From positions 434,001 through 498,000 of the forward strand of contig JAHQRK010000009.1 in the NCBI GenBank assembly GCA_019828595.1: DNA of 64,000 nt, written 5' to 3'. The DNA comes from Aphanomyces cochlioides. Taxonomy: Eukaryota > Oomycota > Saprolegniomycetes > Saprolegniales > Verrucalvaceae. The notes below the pieces were generated by a model. That model saw only the letters and a program-made list of their open reading frames with translations. It was not told where the DNA came from and made no database searches. Below are positions 33,234 through 44,617 of the stretch, piece after piece. Position numbers and translations under genes: made by a program. Each line of letters begins with the position of its first letter. Positions within the stretch are counted from its first letter, which is position 1.

Positions 33234-35008
33234 ATGGCTCGCGTGGTGGTGCTCTCGTGGCCATCGCTTCTCCTTTGCAGCTTTATCGTGTTCAATCTCG
33301 TCGGCACGCCGTTCCTCGTGCATGTCTTTGAGAAATCGCCATTTGACAAGAGTCAACGTGTGCCCTTGGTGACGAGTCTCTTGGGTACCGAAGGAAACCG
33401 CTCGCTCTCGCTCTTGTACGTGAGCCAGATCCAGTTCCTCTACAATGCATCGACGCTTCCGCTTGGCGCGATGTACTACCGAGATGCAGACAACGTGGTG
33501 GATGTCATGCGCACGCCTGTGTCTCCACCGGACTGCCCCAACGCATCCAAGCTGCTCAACAAGGTCCTGGGGTCTGTCTACTTTCCGCCCGATGCGAAGC
33601 AAGCTCTCTTCGATTGCATTTGCGACGACTTGTCATGCCAAAATGTCGCTCGCTCGTGGCGCTTCCACGTGACGACGATTCCCATCTCAACGTCAGTGAT
33701 TTGGCTCGTCCCTGGGGACGATGGCTTGGGTACGCGCGACGCCTCGTGGACGATCTATTACGCTTTCATCCCCCACGCATATTGGCCATTGTCAGTCGCC
33801 AAGTTCTTCTTCCGCGTCATTGTTGGCATTGCCATCCTCGTTCGCATCCTGCGCGCGTACGCCATCCCCGTGTGGCATCTTCGAGCCAATTTAAAGCAGC
33901 ACCTCTTCCACGACGCGTCGACTGCCGTGCGGTACAAAATCGAATTGGGAGATCCTTCCTGCCTCATTGCCTCCGAGCCGTGGTTTTGCATCGCCTTCTT
34001 GATCGATATCTGGGCGACAACGGAAGTCATCGGCCAAGCATGTCTTCGCATGTGTCAAAGCGATGATTTCCAAGCGTATGGCCTTGCCATCCTGTGCCTT
34101 GGTCGCACGGTTTGGTGCAGTTTTGGAACTCTCGTCGCGCTCAACTCGTTGCGCAAGTGGCGTCCCAACCTTCGCCTCTGTGCTCCAGTCAACTCGACGG
34201 TCCTTGTCTTCTTAGCTTACGTCGTTGCGGCTCTCCTACCACTAGCGCAGAGTCAATGGCCAGCCGTGGTGGATATATACACGTGGCTCTTTGCATTGAC
34301 TGCTACCACTGACGAGGAAGGACAGACTGCATCGCTGGATAATGTCTTGGTCATGCTTGTCTACCTGCTATCAATGTGCGCGTTGCCACTCGTGGTGGGG
34401 ATCATTACCAAGTGGTGGTTCCAGTCTCGACTACAGGGGAGCTGGGCTCGTAGTCGAATTGGTCCTGTAACTTGTTCCAAGAGCAGCCCAACCCTCTTTG
34501 ATCTCAGCGAGCGCCGCGAAGGAAAGATGCTCTCGAAGACTCGCAAGATAAAACCTCCTTTGAACCATAGCTCCAGACGGTCAACATTTATGATCTCTCG
34601 CAGCAGAAGCAGGCTTGAATCGGAGTCTACGTTTCGGTCGAAAGCGGCACCAAAAGGTTATCATGACGCGGGCTTTGTCGCGCTCAATCATTCTTCATTC
34701 TAGGTGTCTTTACAGGCGACGGGACGCTCGCGGACCTGTTCAAACTCTTTCCGCTGGTGCGAGCTCAGGCTACCCTTTCCCAGCGAGGTGTGAGTTGCCG
34801 CGTGCGAGGTTATGACGAACGCAATCGCCTCGTCGACGATGCTCGAGTCCACTTGGTCTCCCAGATCAATATGCAGCAAACCGCGCTATTCCGCATTGAA
34901 GACTGTCAAGCAGCGGTTGGCCGTCTGCAATTGATCAACGTCGAGGCGGCACAACCTCAAATCGTGCTCCAACGTGGCATGTCCAAGTCTCCATGGGTTA
35001 TCGCCTGA
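33234..35008 (+). CDS. Six-helix membrane protein, cluster copy C (intact)
   Basis: Exons 33234-34656 and 34704-35008 (phase-1 intron, 47 nt), 575 residues. Helix 1 at about 10-32 (SLLLCSFIVFNLVGTPFLVH). An outer segment of about 150 residues follows with three N-glycosylation sites (NRS, NAS, NAS) and four cysteines (101, 128, 130, 135 in DCICDDLSC). Helix 2 is near 190-210, and helices 3-6 lie between about 250 and 395 (WFCIAFLIDIW, LAILCLGRTVW, VLVFLAYVVAALLPL, VLVMLVYLLSMCALP). Family hallmarks: VDVMRTPV, YFPPDAK, VARSW, VPGDDGL, VWHLRANL, AVRYKIELGDPS, IGQACLRMCQ and DEEGQTASLDN. After a basic Ser-rich linker (RSTFMISRSRSRL) the second exon encodes a soluble domain, GVFTGDGTLADLF to SKSPWVIA. 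I do not recognise the family. It may be a receptor or channel-like surface protein, which is inference only. Confidence 0.85.
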
Positions 35009-35634
35009 CCGAGTCGCTCCCTGAAAACATCTAGACGACTTGCACCTTCATAACAATCTGGAGAAATCCTCGATATTGCAATCATTAAGTGAGAGCCACC
35101 TTGAGCTCAATCACATCGACGAACATCCCCACTGAATGGCGTCTTTGGGGACACAACAAGTTGCGAGACTTTGCATCTACTCGACGGTTGTCTGTTGAGT
35201 TTTTCCACTCCAGCGGGCATCGCGAGGCTGCCCGAGGCATTCCCTCCGTCACGAATCCATGTGAAGAGAGCGATTCAATATGGAGAATTCGGCCGACTTG
35301 GTCGTCATTCTAAATGTGTCCCGCATTAAGTTTGTCGAAGCTATTTTTGATAAATCCCGTCGTTTCTTTGAGTCGTGGTGGCTGGAAGCGAATGGTATAC
35401 AAGGCAATATTCTCCAGCGGCCATCAATTTTTAGTTCTAATAGCCTGACGAGACTCGAGGTAGAGATTCAACGTCAAAGTCATTCAAAACGTTTTCGAGC
35501 TTGCTTCGACCACTTTACCGTTTTCTATCTTTATCATGAAACTTATCCCCATGCAGCCATCAACTGCTCGCTCGTCCTAACCTTCAAACCGACATCAAAT
35601 ATCATGCAGAGAGGCAATTTCGCAGCTTGACAAA
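35009..35634. other. Spacer between copies C and D
   Basis: No confident gene. Short open frames exist on both strands (for example 35280-35630 plus) without recognisable motifs. The last 200 bases before 35635 are the likely promoter of copy D. Confidence 0.3.
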
Positions 35635-37459
35635 ATGGTTCACGTGGTGCATTTCAAGTGGCTGTCGGTGGTGTGTTGCAGCATCTTTGTCTTTAATCTC
35701 GTCGGCACGCCGTTCCTCACGCATATCTTTGAGGCATCCCCATTTGAGAAACTTCGGCAGTTGCCGTCCGCGATTCCCGACTTGGTTGGTGAGAGAAACT
35801 ATTCCCATCGGGCTTATTATGCCCGCCAAATCCAAATGCTCTACAATGCATCGACGATACCAGCTCAAGCAAGGTACTATCGAGACGTACAAAACATGGT
35901 CGATGTCATGCGAACTCCTGTCGATTGCCATGGCTCGTCAAAGCAACTCAGCAAAATCCAAGGGGAAGTTTGCTTCACGCCAGACGCCAAGCAAGCTATC
36001 CATCATTGCATCCATCATGGCCTGCATTGCCACAATGTCACTCGCTCGTGGTGTCTCGACATGATGACAATTCCAATCTCGACGTCGGTGCTTTGGCTTG
36101 TCCCTGGCGACGATGGATTGAACGTCAACGAAACTTCTTGGACTGTCTACTACGCTTTCGTTCCCCAGGTGAACGGCCCGTGGCTCGTCGCCAAATTTTT
36201 CTTCCGTCTCTTCGTCGACATTGCCATCCTCATTCGCATTGTGCGTTCGTATGCTATCCCCGTGTGGCACCTTCGAACTAACTTGACGCAACATCGCTTT
36301 CACGCGGCGTCGTTGGCAGTGCGGTATGAAATCAAATTGGGCGATCCATCGTGTCTAGTTACATCCGAACCTTGGATTTGTGCAGCGTACGTGGTGGATA
36401 TTTGGTCCAACAGTGAAGTCGTTGCTCGTGCATTTCTTCGAGTCAGCCAACTCAACGACTGGGCAACGTATGGCCTCGGTCTTCTCTGTCTCGGTCGGAT
36501 GGTTTGGTGTAGTTTTGCACTCCTCGTTGCTCTCAACTCTGTGAGGAAATGGTTTCCCCACCTTCGGCTTTATGCTCCTATTAACTTGATTGTCCTGGTT
36601 CTCTTGGCTATTCTCCTGGCCGCCCTTCTCCCCCTCGCTCAAACACCAGCACTGGTGGATGGAATATCATGGCTATTTACTATCTTCAGCACCTTCGACA
36701 GCGAGGGACAGACGGCATCGATGGACAACATCGTTGTAGTCATTGTCCATTTTGCAATCATGTGCGCCTTGCCTTTTGCCGTCGCCATGATTTCAGACTG
36801 TTGGTACCATCCTGGCTCACAATGCCGCTGCTGCAGTAGGAAGCGTCGTGGCTGCTCCATCTCTCCGTCGAGAAGAGGCCCAACCACATTGGACATTCGT
36901 GGTGACAAAACGCCTCGGGAGATTTACAAGACGAAGAATCTATCAAAGCGTAGCGCAAGGAGGTCCACGTTCATGCTCCCGAGCTGTGGAGGTAACCCTG
37001 AGTTGAATTCAACATTTCGAACAAAACAGGTACCTCGAAGTCGCTGGAGATGGGAAGTTTGTCATGCTCACATCTCTGCTTCTAGGTGTGTTTACAGGCG
37101 ACGGGGGGCTGGCCAAACTCTTTGAAATGCATCCACTGCTTCGCGCCCAGGCGACGCTATCCCAGCGAGGCGCTAGTTGCCAAGTGCGAGCATACGATAA
37201 CCGCAACAACCTTGTTGACGATGCTCGAGTGCACTTGGTGTCACAGATCAACACCAAGCGAGCTCTAGTCATTCAAACGCAAGACATCCAAGCTGCAGTC
37301 GGTCGGCTCGTTTTGATCGACGTCGAGGGGGCCAAACCTCAAAATCGTACTTCAACGTGGAAGGTTCATGTCGCCGTGGGTTATAGCCTAACTCATAGTC
37401 GAGAATGCCATTGTCAAAACTGGCCATCCAACATATCCGAGGGGTACTCAAGCCAATAA
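35635..37459 (+). CDS. Six-helix membrane protein, cluster copy D (shifted C-terminus)
   Basis: Exons 35635-37039 and 37086-37459 (phase-1 intron, 46 nt), 592 residues. It follows copy C throughout: FNLVGTPFLTHIFE, VDVMRTPVDC, PGDDGLNVNETSW, VWHLRTNL, AVRYEIKLGDPSC, DSEGQTASMDN, linker RRSTFMLP. The second exon begins VFTGDGGLAKLF and keeps LSQRGASCQVRAYD and VDDARVHLVSQI. After AKPQ an extra A (about 37342) moves the frame, so the expected ending QRG..MSPWVIA is replaced by about 38 unrelated residues. The lost ending is still present in the other frame, so the change is recent or a read error. The helices are intact. Confidence 0.8.
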
Positions 37460-37659
37460 CCACCAGACATGACTCGTTTCTTGGTCATAACGCACTACAT
37501 CCTCTTTGGTGAGCTGGCAGGCTATGAGACGAAGCTGGGTATTGAGAATGCCAAGTCTGGCAACACGACAACGCAAGGGTCAACTCAGAGCGACTCACAA
37601 CTGTAGAATTTTTGTGAGCGCACCTTTTGCTCAAAGTCGCTCTTGTTGCCGTAGTTCTA

Positions 37660-38096
37660 CCGAGGAGAGTGTCATGGATTTGAGTGGCGTATGTCGTGGA
37701 TACCTGGACAAACAGCGAACTTCTTGGCCTTGCTCATCTTCGGATCAGCCAAACCTACCACTTTGAGCCGTTCGGCCTCGGGTTTCTCTGTCTTGGACAA
37801 ACAGTTTGGTATAGTTTTGTAATCCTGGTTGCACTCAATGCGTTGCGGAATCCTCGTCTGCGATTGTTTGCGGCGATCAACTCGACCGTCCTTTTCATCC
37901 TGGCATTCATCATGGCGACGCTGCTTCTACAAGCTCAAACGCACGCCTGCACTGGTTGATGGGTTCTCGTGGTTCATTACCTTTATCAGCTCAATTGATG
38001 GCGAGGGACAGACTGCATAGATGGACGTGTTACTCGTCATGGTTACCCACTCCACACCCGTCCGGCGTTTGCCTGAGTCCATTAAAACTGACTGTA
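37660..38096 (+). pseudogene. Copy E, fragment of the six-helix family
   Basis: Only the middle survives: YVVDTWTNSELLGLAHLRIS, LGFLCLGQTVWYSFVILVAL and INSTVLFILAFIMATLLL in one frame, then PALVDGFSWFITFISSIDGE in another, then GEGQTA followed by a stop. The residue before VAYVVD is TGA where other copies have Cys. The 5' half and the C-terminal exon are missing. It is closest to copy D by eye. Confidence 0.8.
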
Positions 38097-38099
38097 GAG

Positions 38100-38828
38100 G
38101 GGTTTGTGGGTGAAGTTGCTGTAGGACTTAAGATTGAAGTCAATTCACGGTTCTCGTCTTGTTGGGAAGACGAACGGGGGGCACAGGAAGTGGTGTTGCG
38201 GTTGCTGTCAAAGAGCAGCGACGCGGAGTGAAATTTGAATCACTTTATGAAATCTTCCACGCAAGTTGAAAGAAATGTGAATTGCCATTATTCGACCAAT
38301 CGAGCCAAGTTTAATTCATTTCCCAATTGAAAACATAATCTGATTGGATAATATTAAGGATATTTTTGGAGTTCATCTGAAAATATGTTCCGACTGAAAA
38401 TCAAACCCCACCGACTCTACTTGGTTAAAATAGATATAATGCATGAACTCCTTGACGAAAACTGAAGCGAAGGCGCTCGCTCTGCCGATGTATGCAAACA
38501 AGAAAGGCATAAACTGTGTCGTTCCATGCAGTCCAATGTCCCTCGACCTGTGTCTAACTACGTGCTGACGACAAAATCCGAGATCACTTTATTGGCAACT
38601 AAGTTGAGATCGGCCGTTTCACCCAAATTAGAGGCAAGGCTCAGGGAACCTATTCACGCATCGAAAGGGCAAACGTGTCGAGGGGAATCTTTGATCATAA
38701 ACCTTGTGATCTCTCGAAGATGAATGAAACAGGGCATGATCGATCTAGCGTATTATATCTGGCGGACAGCAGTTACAGGAGTTTCAGCAGTTACGCTGGC
38801 TGCACTCTTACGCATCACAACTGAAGGT
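38100..38828. other. AT-rich spacer before copy F
   Basis: No gene seen. An in-frame extension upstream of 38829 (ATG at 38724) would add 35 residues with a hydrophobic stretch to copy F; other copies start at the position of 38829, so I treat it as 5' leader. Confidence 0.3.
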
Positions 38829-40582
38829 ATGCCTCGCCGCGTGGTATTCAAGAGGACGTCGCTTGTGTTTTGTCAAGTGATCATCTTTAACCTCGTGGCG
38901 ACGCCATTCCTTGTCAATATTTTTGAAGCCTCGTCGTTTGATGAAGAACCACGTTTGTCGGGAACGTTTCCAAAACCAGCGTCATACATCAACCACACTT
39001 CGTCACGGGTCTTTGCAAACCATTTGCAGATGCACTACAATGCGTCCAGCCTTCCTCCGCAAGCTCGGTATTACCGAGACAGAGTCAACTTTATCGACGT
39101 TATGCGGACACCAGTGTCGGTGGCCGATTGTACTCATCCGTCCACACTCCTCGGTGGCATCCTTGGCGTTGTCTATTTTCCTTTAGATGCCAAACAAGCA
39201 GTTCTGGATTGTATCTGTGCCAATGTTTCGTGTCACGACGTTCCCCGCTCTTGGCACTTCACAGTGGTAACGAAACCAGTCTCAACGTCTGTGCTATGGA
39301 TCGTTCCTGGTGACGACAGCTTGAATGTCGAATCGGCTGTTTGGACTGTCTACTACGCCTACGTGCCCGGTGTGAATCGGTTGTGGCAAATCGAAAAGTC
39401 CATGTATCGACTGATCGTTGGCTTGGCCATTCTCGTCCGTCTGTTTCGGTCTTATGGCATTCACGTGCTGCGTCTCCGATCCAACTTGAAACAATTCCCA
39501 TTTCATGCCACGTCAACTGCAGTCCGATATGAAATCGAATTGGGTGATCCGACTTGCATCATCACAGCTGATCCATGGCTCTGCGTTGCGTTCTTGATTG
39601 ATATTTGGGCGACAACTGAGATCATAGGCCAGGCATGCCTGCGAATGTGTCAAATGGACGATTTGGTCGGTTATGGACTCGCCATTCTTTGTCTCGGCCG
39701 GACAGTTTGGTGCAGTTTTGGAGCTCTCGTGATTGTCAACTCATTGCGGAGATGGTCCCCCAACCTTCGCCTTTATCCCCCGCTCAATTCTACTATCCTG
39801 GTGCTTCTAGCCTACATTATCGCGGCTCTGCTTCCGTTGGCACAGAGTCAATGGCCACCTCTCGTGGAAGCGTACACTTGGCTTTTTTCAATTGTGAGGA
39901 CATTTGACGAAGAGGGGCACACCGTGACGTTGGACAATGTCTTTGTCATGATCGTCTATCTCTTGTCAATGTGTGCCATGCCGTTTGGAGTCGGGATTGC
40001 TCAAGACTTGTGGCGAAAGTTACACCGGTGGCTTTACACCAAGCAGCGAGTGAGTCCCTCTAAATTTCACATGAAGTCAGCTACTCAAAGTCTGGGGAAA
40101 CCGAGAATTCGCCGCCATTCAAGAGGATCCAAGGGTCGAATAAAGAACAGTCGTGTGGCCTCCCACTTGCTCCATGCCAAATCGAGTGTCAGCGAATACT
40201 TTGACTCAACCTTCCGCGCACCTTCAGCGACTGACGGTACGATATCCACCGATGAAACCAAACTAGACCTACAATAGGTGTCTATCACGGCGATGGAACT
40301 CTCGCAGAGCTTTTCCGACTGAATCCACTCGTGCGCGTGCAAGCAACTCTTTCCCAGCGAGGCATCAGTTGCCGGGTTCGAGGTTACGGCAGTCAGGACA
40401 ACCTTGTCGACGATGCTCGCGTGCACTTGATGTCGCAAATCGACACAAAGCAAATCCGATTATTTCAAGGCCAAGACAACCAAGCTGCTGTTGGAGTACT
40501 CGTCTTGATGCTCGGTGACACTGAAAAGCTTGAAGTCGTCCTTCACCGTGGACGATTGAATTCTCCATGGATTATATCCTAA
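38829..40582 (+). CDS. Six-helix membrane protein, cluster copy F (intact)
   Basis: Exons 38829-40236 and 40278-40582 (phase-1 intron, 41 nt), 570 residues starting MPRRVVFKRTSLVF. It shares with copy C the outer-loop cysteines (DCICANVSC), VDVMRTPVSVADC, VYFPLDAK, VPRSWHF, VPGDDSLNVE, AVRYEIELGDPT, DIWATTEIIGQACLRMCQ and DEEGHTVTLDN. Glycosylation sites: NHT, NAS, NVS. The C-terminal exon reads GVYHGDGTLAELF, LSQRGISCRVRGYGSQDN, VDDARVHLMSQID and ends GRLNSPWIIS. Complete and without lesions. Function unknown; conservation of the outer cysteines and the GDPT region suggests constraint. Confidence 0.85.
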
Positions 40583-40814
40583 TCGAATTGCTGCTTGAAA
40601 ACTGTCGCCTTTGACGCCAGACTTGTTGACAAGAGTGTCAAAGAGACGCCCCGCTCAGCCATTAAATCTTTATCGAGATTCAAAAAGGCTCGTCGATGTT
40701 GTCGTATGCAACCTCCATGACACAATCAGTCCAAACTATCCTGGGGGTTTCGGAATAATAATTAGCTTTGTCGTTACTTTATCACCTTGTCCTTGGCTTC
40801 ATCACGACTGATCC

Positions 40815-41919
40815 ATGCGTCGACGCGCTGTTTTCAGCAAGTTGGCCCTCTTCTCCTGTGGTTTTCACGTCGTCTACCTCATCTGTCTGCCTTTTATGTC
40901 GTATATCCTTGAGCCATTGCCATTTACACTGGTCGAGCGGTCGCCTCCAGCGTTCCCAGCCACACCAATTCAGCTCGACTACAACGCGTTCAAGCAATAT
41001 GCTGCAGACTTGCAGCATATTTCCAATCGCTCGGTCATTCCAGTTGGAAATATGTATTACCGCGACTCGTCCAACTTTGTCGACGTCATGCGCACGCTCG
41101 TCAAACTGTCGTCAACTTGCCCAGATCGACAACATCTTCTCCATGACATTCTTGGCACACCTTATTTCCCGCCAGACCTCAAAGACAGTGTGGTCGCTTG
41201 TATTTGCAATCGCGGATCTTGTGATGCCGTGGCACGTTCTCTCTCTTGGCAATTCCAGCTCATGACGACACCGTCATCGATAGTCGCTGCGTGGATTGTC
41301 GACGGCGACGACATCCTAGGACATATTCATGACGTCAAGACAGTCTATGTTGTCTTTGTCCCGGCGAAGCAAGGAACGACATGACGTTGGATTAAATTCA
41401 TCTTTCGCAGTCTTGTTGCTCTTGCAATCTTGAGACGCCTCGTTCTCGACTACCTCCTTGAAATTGGGTCGTCTTGTCTGGTGTAGCTACGCCACGCTGG
41501 TCGCTGTCAACAAAGCACGTGAACACCCATGGCGTCCTCGCGCCGCGCAGTCTTGGATCCCGACCAACTCGAACCATTTGTCCATCATGGCCTACCTCGT
41601 TGCCGGTGTCCTCACATTCCTCCAGAGTTTATGGCCGCGCCTAATCGAAATCTACACTTGGCTCTTTGCCGTCTGTGGAACGTACGACGATGAAGGACAA
41701 ATTGTCATCATGGACATCGTCGTCGTCATGCTCATCTTTGTCTTACCCATTTGTATGTTTCCATTGATCCTCGCCATGGCGAATGGAGCTCGCCTCCTCC
41801 CGCGCGCTGATCAACCGACATCTTCGTCCCACGAGAGCAACAACTCAACGTCTACCACTGCTTGTGTCTCCTCCTCGTCGTCCGCAGTCGCCCCAGAGCC
41901 TGTTCGAGATGTTGCATGA
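40815..41919 (+). pseudogene. Copy G of the six-helix family, nonsense and internal deletion
   Basis: The first part is open (MRRRAVFSKLALF, VDVMRTLV, PYFPPDLKD, VVACICNRGSC) up to AKQGTT, where the Trp codon of the A-type sequence (VTWRWIKF) is TGA (41382-41384). The frame then continues RWIKFIFRSLVALAILRRLV and jumps at about 41460 directly to LGRLVWCSYATLVAV. About 90 codons with the VWHLR...GDPT...IGQACLR region are deleted. It ends in a Ser-rich tail without the second exon. It groups with copies A and B by eye. Confidence 0.8.
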
Positions 41920-42132
41920 CTCAGGCTCATCTTGATTGAGAGGCTGAGATTGACATTTTGAGAAGACTCTTTGGCCATAGGCGACGAAGGACTCTCTGTG
42001 CCTCGCGATTCCAACGCAAGTTCTGCTGTGAACTCATCAAAACCGAACCAGATGCAGCAAGAGAGTTATTTATTACAAGTGAGCCATGTAATTGTCATTT
42101 CGGAATCAAACTGCTGCATCATCTGGACTTCT

Positions 42133-42240
42133 CTAGCCAAGTGGGGCAATGGTTTCATCGACGGAGAGATCAATGTCCGGAATTGAGAAGCTCAAGTTGA
42201 GCCCGCTGGACATCAAAATCTTTGCCGATATTGTGCTGTC
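42133..42240 (-). pseudogene. 3' fragment of a second SLC26 gene
   Basis: The minus frame reads AKILMSSGLNLSFSIPDIDL and SVDETIAPLG then stop, matching ATIVKSSGLDLGFSIPEISL and SIDDTIARL at the end of the intact transporter just downstream on the same strand. Only the last 30 codons are recognisable. Confidence 0.75.
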
Positions 42241-42584
42241 GCCACGAGCGCGATGTATTTCCTTGTGGTTTTCTTCAACAGCGGTCCATCTCGAGTTGAA
42301 ACCTGTGCTCACTTTCACTGCGCAATGTTATGAGCACTCTGCCAAGAAGGCGCGACTTCGCATAGCAGTTGCATGAGTGTAATCGTCCTTCCTTTATGGT
42401 CGCCGCCTTGGTCGCATACACCAAGCACAAAATATTTTAAGAGATGTCCTCAGTGTCGCCAAGGCACCAAATGCATGTTGCAGGATCGCCTTGGCACGCT
42501 TGTCAAGGAGAACTCGCCACGGATTTTGGACTGCGCTGTCCAAAATCCATGATAGCCAAGCAAGATATTGTGGACTTTTGCTGT

Positions 42585-44546
42585 TTATTGAAAACTGACC
42601 TCAGCAAGTCGAGCTATGGTGTCGTCGATCGAGAGCGATATCTCTGGAATGGAAAAGCCCAAGTCTAGGCCACTCGACTTGACAATTGTCGCCAAGTGCG
42701 CTTGGGCGTTGGCAAGGACAAACGCAAACTTGCGCTCCTTCAGCTGGGTCTGAAGCGCTTCCAATGTTTGAATCGTTGTTGCATCCATGTCGTGAAGATA
42801 CATGCCGTCGAGAACAATCGCTCGAATGTTGGCATGCAACAGCGTCTGGGCCAGGATATACTGCGTCGCGTATTCGCTGTTGCCAAAGTAGAGCGATCCT
42901 TCAATCCGAAGGATGAGCACACCGTCGGTGCCACCTCGAGCTTCAGGATAGTCTGACCCAACTGGCACAATACGACCGTCGTCCAACGACCCCAGCACTG
43001 ACATGAATGGTCGCTTTGTTTTGATCAGGACGGCCAGCAGCGAACATACAATGGACGCAATGAGGCCTTCAAGGATGCCAAGTCCAATCGTCAGCACAAA
43101 CGAACCAAGCCAAACATAAAACTCGTCGCGCTTCGAGCGAAAGAGCCACTTCGCTTCTTCAATCTCAATCAACCAAAAGCCAGCCACGATAATGATCGCA
43201 GCAAGACTGGCTTTGGGAAGGTAGTAGAGCGCTCCAGTGCCGACGCCAAGAAGGAGAATCACCAATGCGACCATCACAATAGACGCCAATTGAGTTCGTG
43301 CGCTTTGCATGTTGACCGCCGTGCGAGACATTCCTCCCGTCGGTGGCATGACTTGGAAGAACGCACCGATCGTGCTGGTAAGACCAAGAGCCACGAGCTC
43401 CTGGTTGGGGTTGACATCGTACTGGTCGCGGACTGCCAGGCGCTTGGCGAGGGCGATGCTGGTCATGTAAGCCACAAGAGCAATCGACGCAGCATGGATG
43501 GTCACGTCGGAAAACTTGACCGAGTGGATGATATCTTTGGTGTAGCCGTACCAAGGGAGCACCGGTGGAGGAAGTCCTCGAGGTACTTTGCCAGTGACTT
43601 TGATGTGCGTCTCGCCAATGTAATAGCCAACAATGGCGCCCATCAAGCACACAAAGAGCGGCCCCAAGTCGCAGGCAGTTCGGAGGAGGAAATAGCCAAC
43701 AGACCTCAGTCGGTGGCGATTGTGACGGTCTTTAGACACCTCAGCTGGCGCGGCAGGTTCAGCAGCAGCGGGCGTATCCATGGCGGAGTAGTCTTGCTCG
43801 TTGAGTGAAAAAACCCACGAGTTGGCATTCACGGAGCTGGAAACGTCGATTGGAGGTTCGGCCGAGTAATTGGGCGTGACTGTCTTAGTTGTGTCATTCT
43901 TGTCCTGGAAGAGGTCCTCGAGCTTGGGGGCTGGAATCCAATGCGTCTTTGCATACTTGAATGCCGCAAGCAGGACAATCGACGCCGTGCCAACGCCAAA
44001 CGACCTCCAGTTCGTCTCTCCAATGTGGCGACACAAACCCACAATCGTCTGCACGGGGTACGTCGTCGTCGGCAGTGAGATCTGAAACCACGATGGAAAC
44101 TGCGATATCATGATGAGCACGCCACCGCCAGACAGGAAACCTCCCATCACTGGCCTCGAGAAGAAGTCGGCCACGATACCAAGTCGCAAACATCCCAACG
44201 TCAAGTTGATCAAACCCACGTACAATGATAGAAAGATCCCGACGGCGACGCGTTCCTTCTCGGACGGAATCGCTTGCAACGCCGTGCCGATCATGAGACT
44301 CACTTCGGATCCATTCGCTACCGACAGAACACGTGATGAACCAAACAGCGCATACAGCACGGGAGTAATCGCCGCCGTGTACAATCCATACTGGGCTGGG
44401 ACGTGCATGATATTCGCGAGGGAGACTTCCTGCGGCACGATCATCATGGCGACGGTGACGCCAGCGATGAGGTCAAACTTGAGGTCGCGTGCGATGTCGT
44501 ACTGCGGGATCCATGCCAAGTGTCCGAGCCATCTTGTCAAGTTCAT
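42585..44546 (-). CDS. SLC26/SulP family anion (sulfate) transporter with STAS domain
   Basis: One exon, 653 residues. N-terminal LKFDLIAGVTVAMMIVPQEV and ANIMHVPAQYGLYTA are the SulP signature; about a dozen hydrophobic helices follow (FFSRPVMGGFLSGGGVLIMI, GLTSTIGAFFQVMPPTGGMS, IIVAGFWLIEIEEAKWLF). A charged loop of about 80 residues rich in Asp, Ala and Pro (PAAAEPAAPAE) sits between helices. The C-terminal STAS domain runs from GGTDGVLILRIEGSLYFGNS to DGMYLHDMDATTIQTLEAL. Such proteins move sulfate or other anions across the plasma membrane or internal membranes. The lack of introns is notable next to intron-rich neighbours. Confidence 0.95.
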   Translation of the reverse strand: MNLTRWLGHLAWIPQYDIARDLKFDLIAGVTVAMMIVPQEVSLANIMHVPAQYGLYTAAITPVLYALFGSSRVLSVANGSEVSLMIGTALQAIPSEKERVAVGIFLSLYVGLINLTLGCLRLGIVADFFSRPVMGGFLSGGGVLIMISQFPSWFQISLPTTTYPVQTIVGLCRHIGETNWRSFGVGTASIVLLAAFKYAKTHWIPAPKLEDLFQDKNDTTKTVTPNYSAEPPIDVSSSVNANSWVFSLNEQDYSAMDTPAAAEPAAPAEVSKDRHNRHRLRSVGYFLLRTACDLGPLFVCLMGAIVGYYIGETHIKVTGKVPRGLPPPVLPWYGYTKDIIHSVKFSDVTIHAASIALVAYMTSIALAKRLAVRDQYDVNPNQELVALGLTSTIGAFFQVMPPTGGMSRTAVNMQSARTQLASIVMVALVILLLGVGTGALYYLPKASLAAIIIVAGFWLIEIEEAKWLFRSKRDEFYVWLGSFVLTIGLGILEGLIASIVCSLLAVLIKTKRPFMSVLGSLDDGRIVPVGSDYPEARGGTDGVLILRIEGSLYFGNSEYATQYILAQTLLHANIRAIVLDGMYLHDMDATTIQTLEALQTQLKERKFAFVLANAQAHLATIVKSSGLDLGFSIPEISLSIDDTIARLAEVSFQ

Positions 44547-44617
44547 CTGCGTCCAAGGCGCTGGATTGAGAAGTGACCACTGCGTGAAGACGCATGATCC
44601 AAGTCAGACTGTAGTGG

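Noticed and set aside
38724..38828. N-terminal extension of copy F with a hydrophobic stretch
   Set aside because: Other intact copies start at the position equivalent to 38829.
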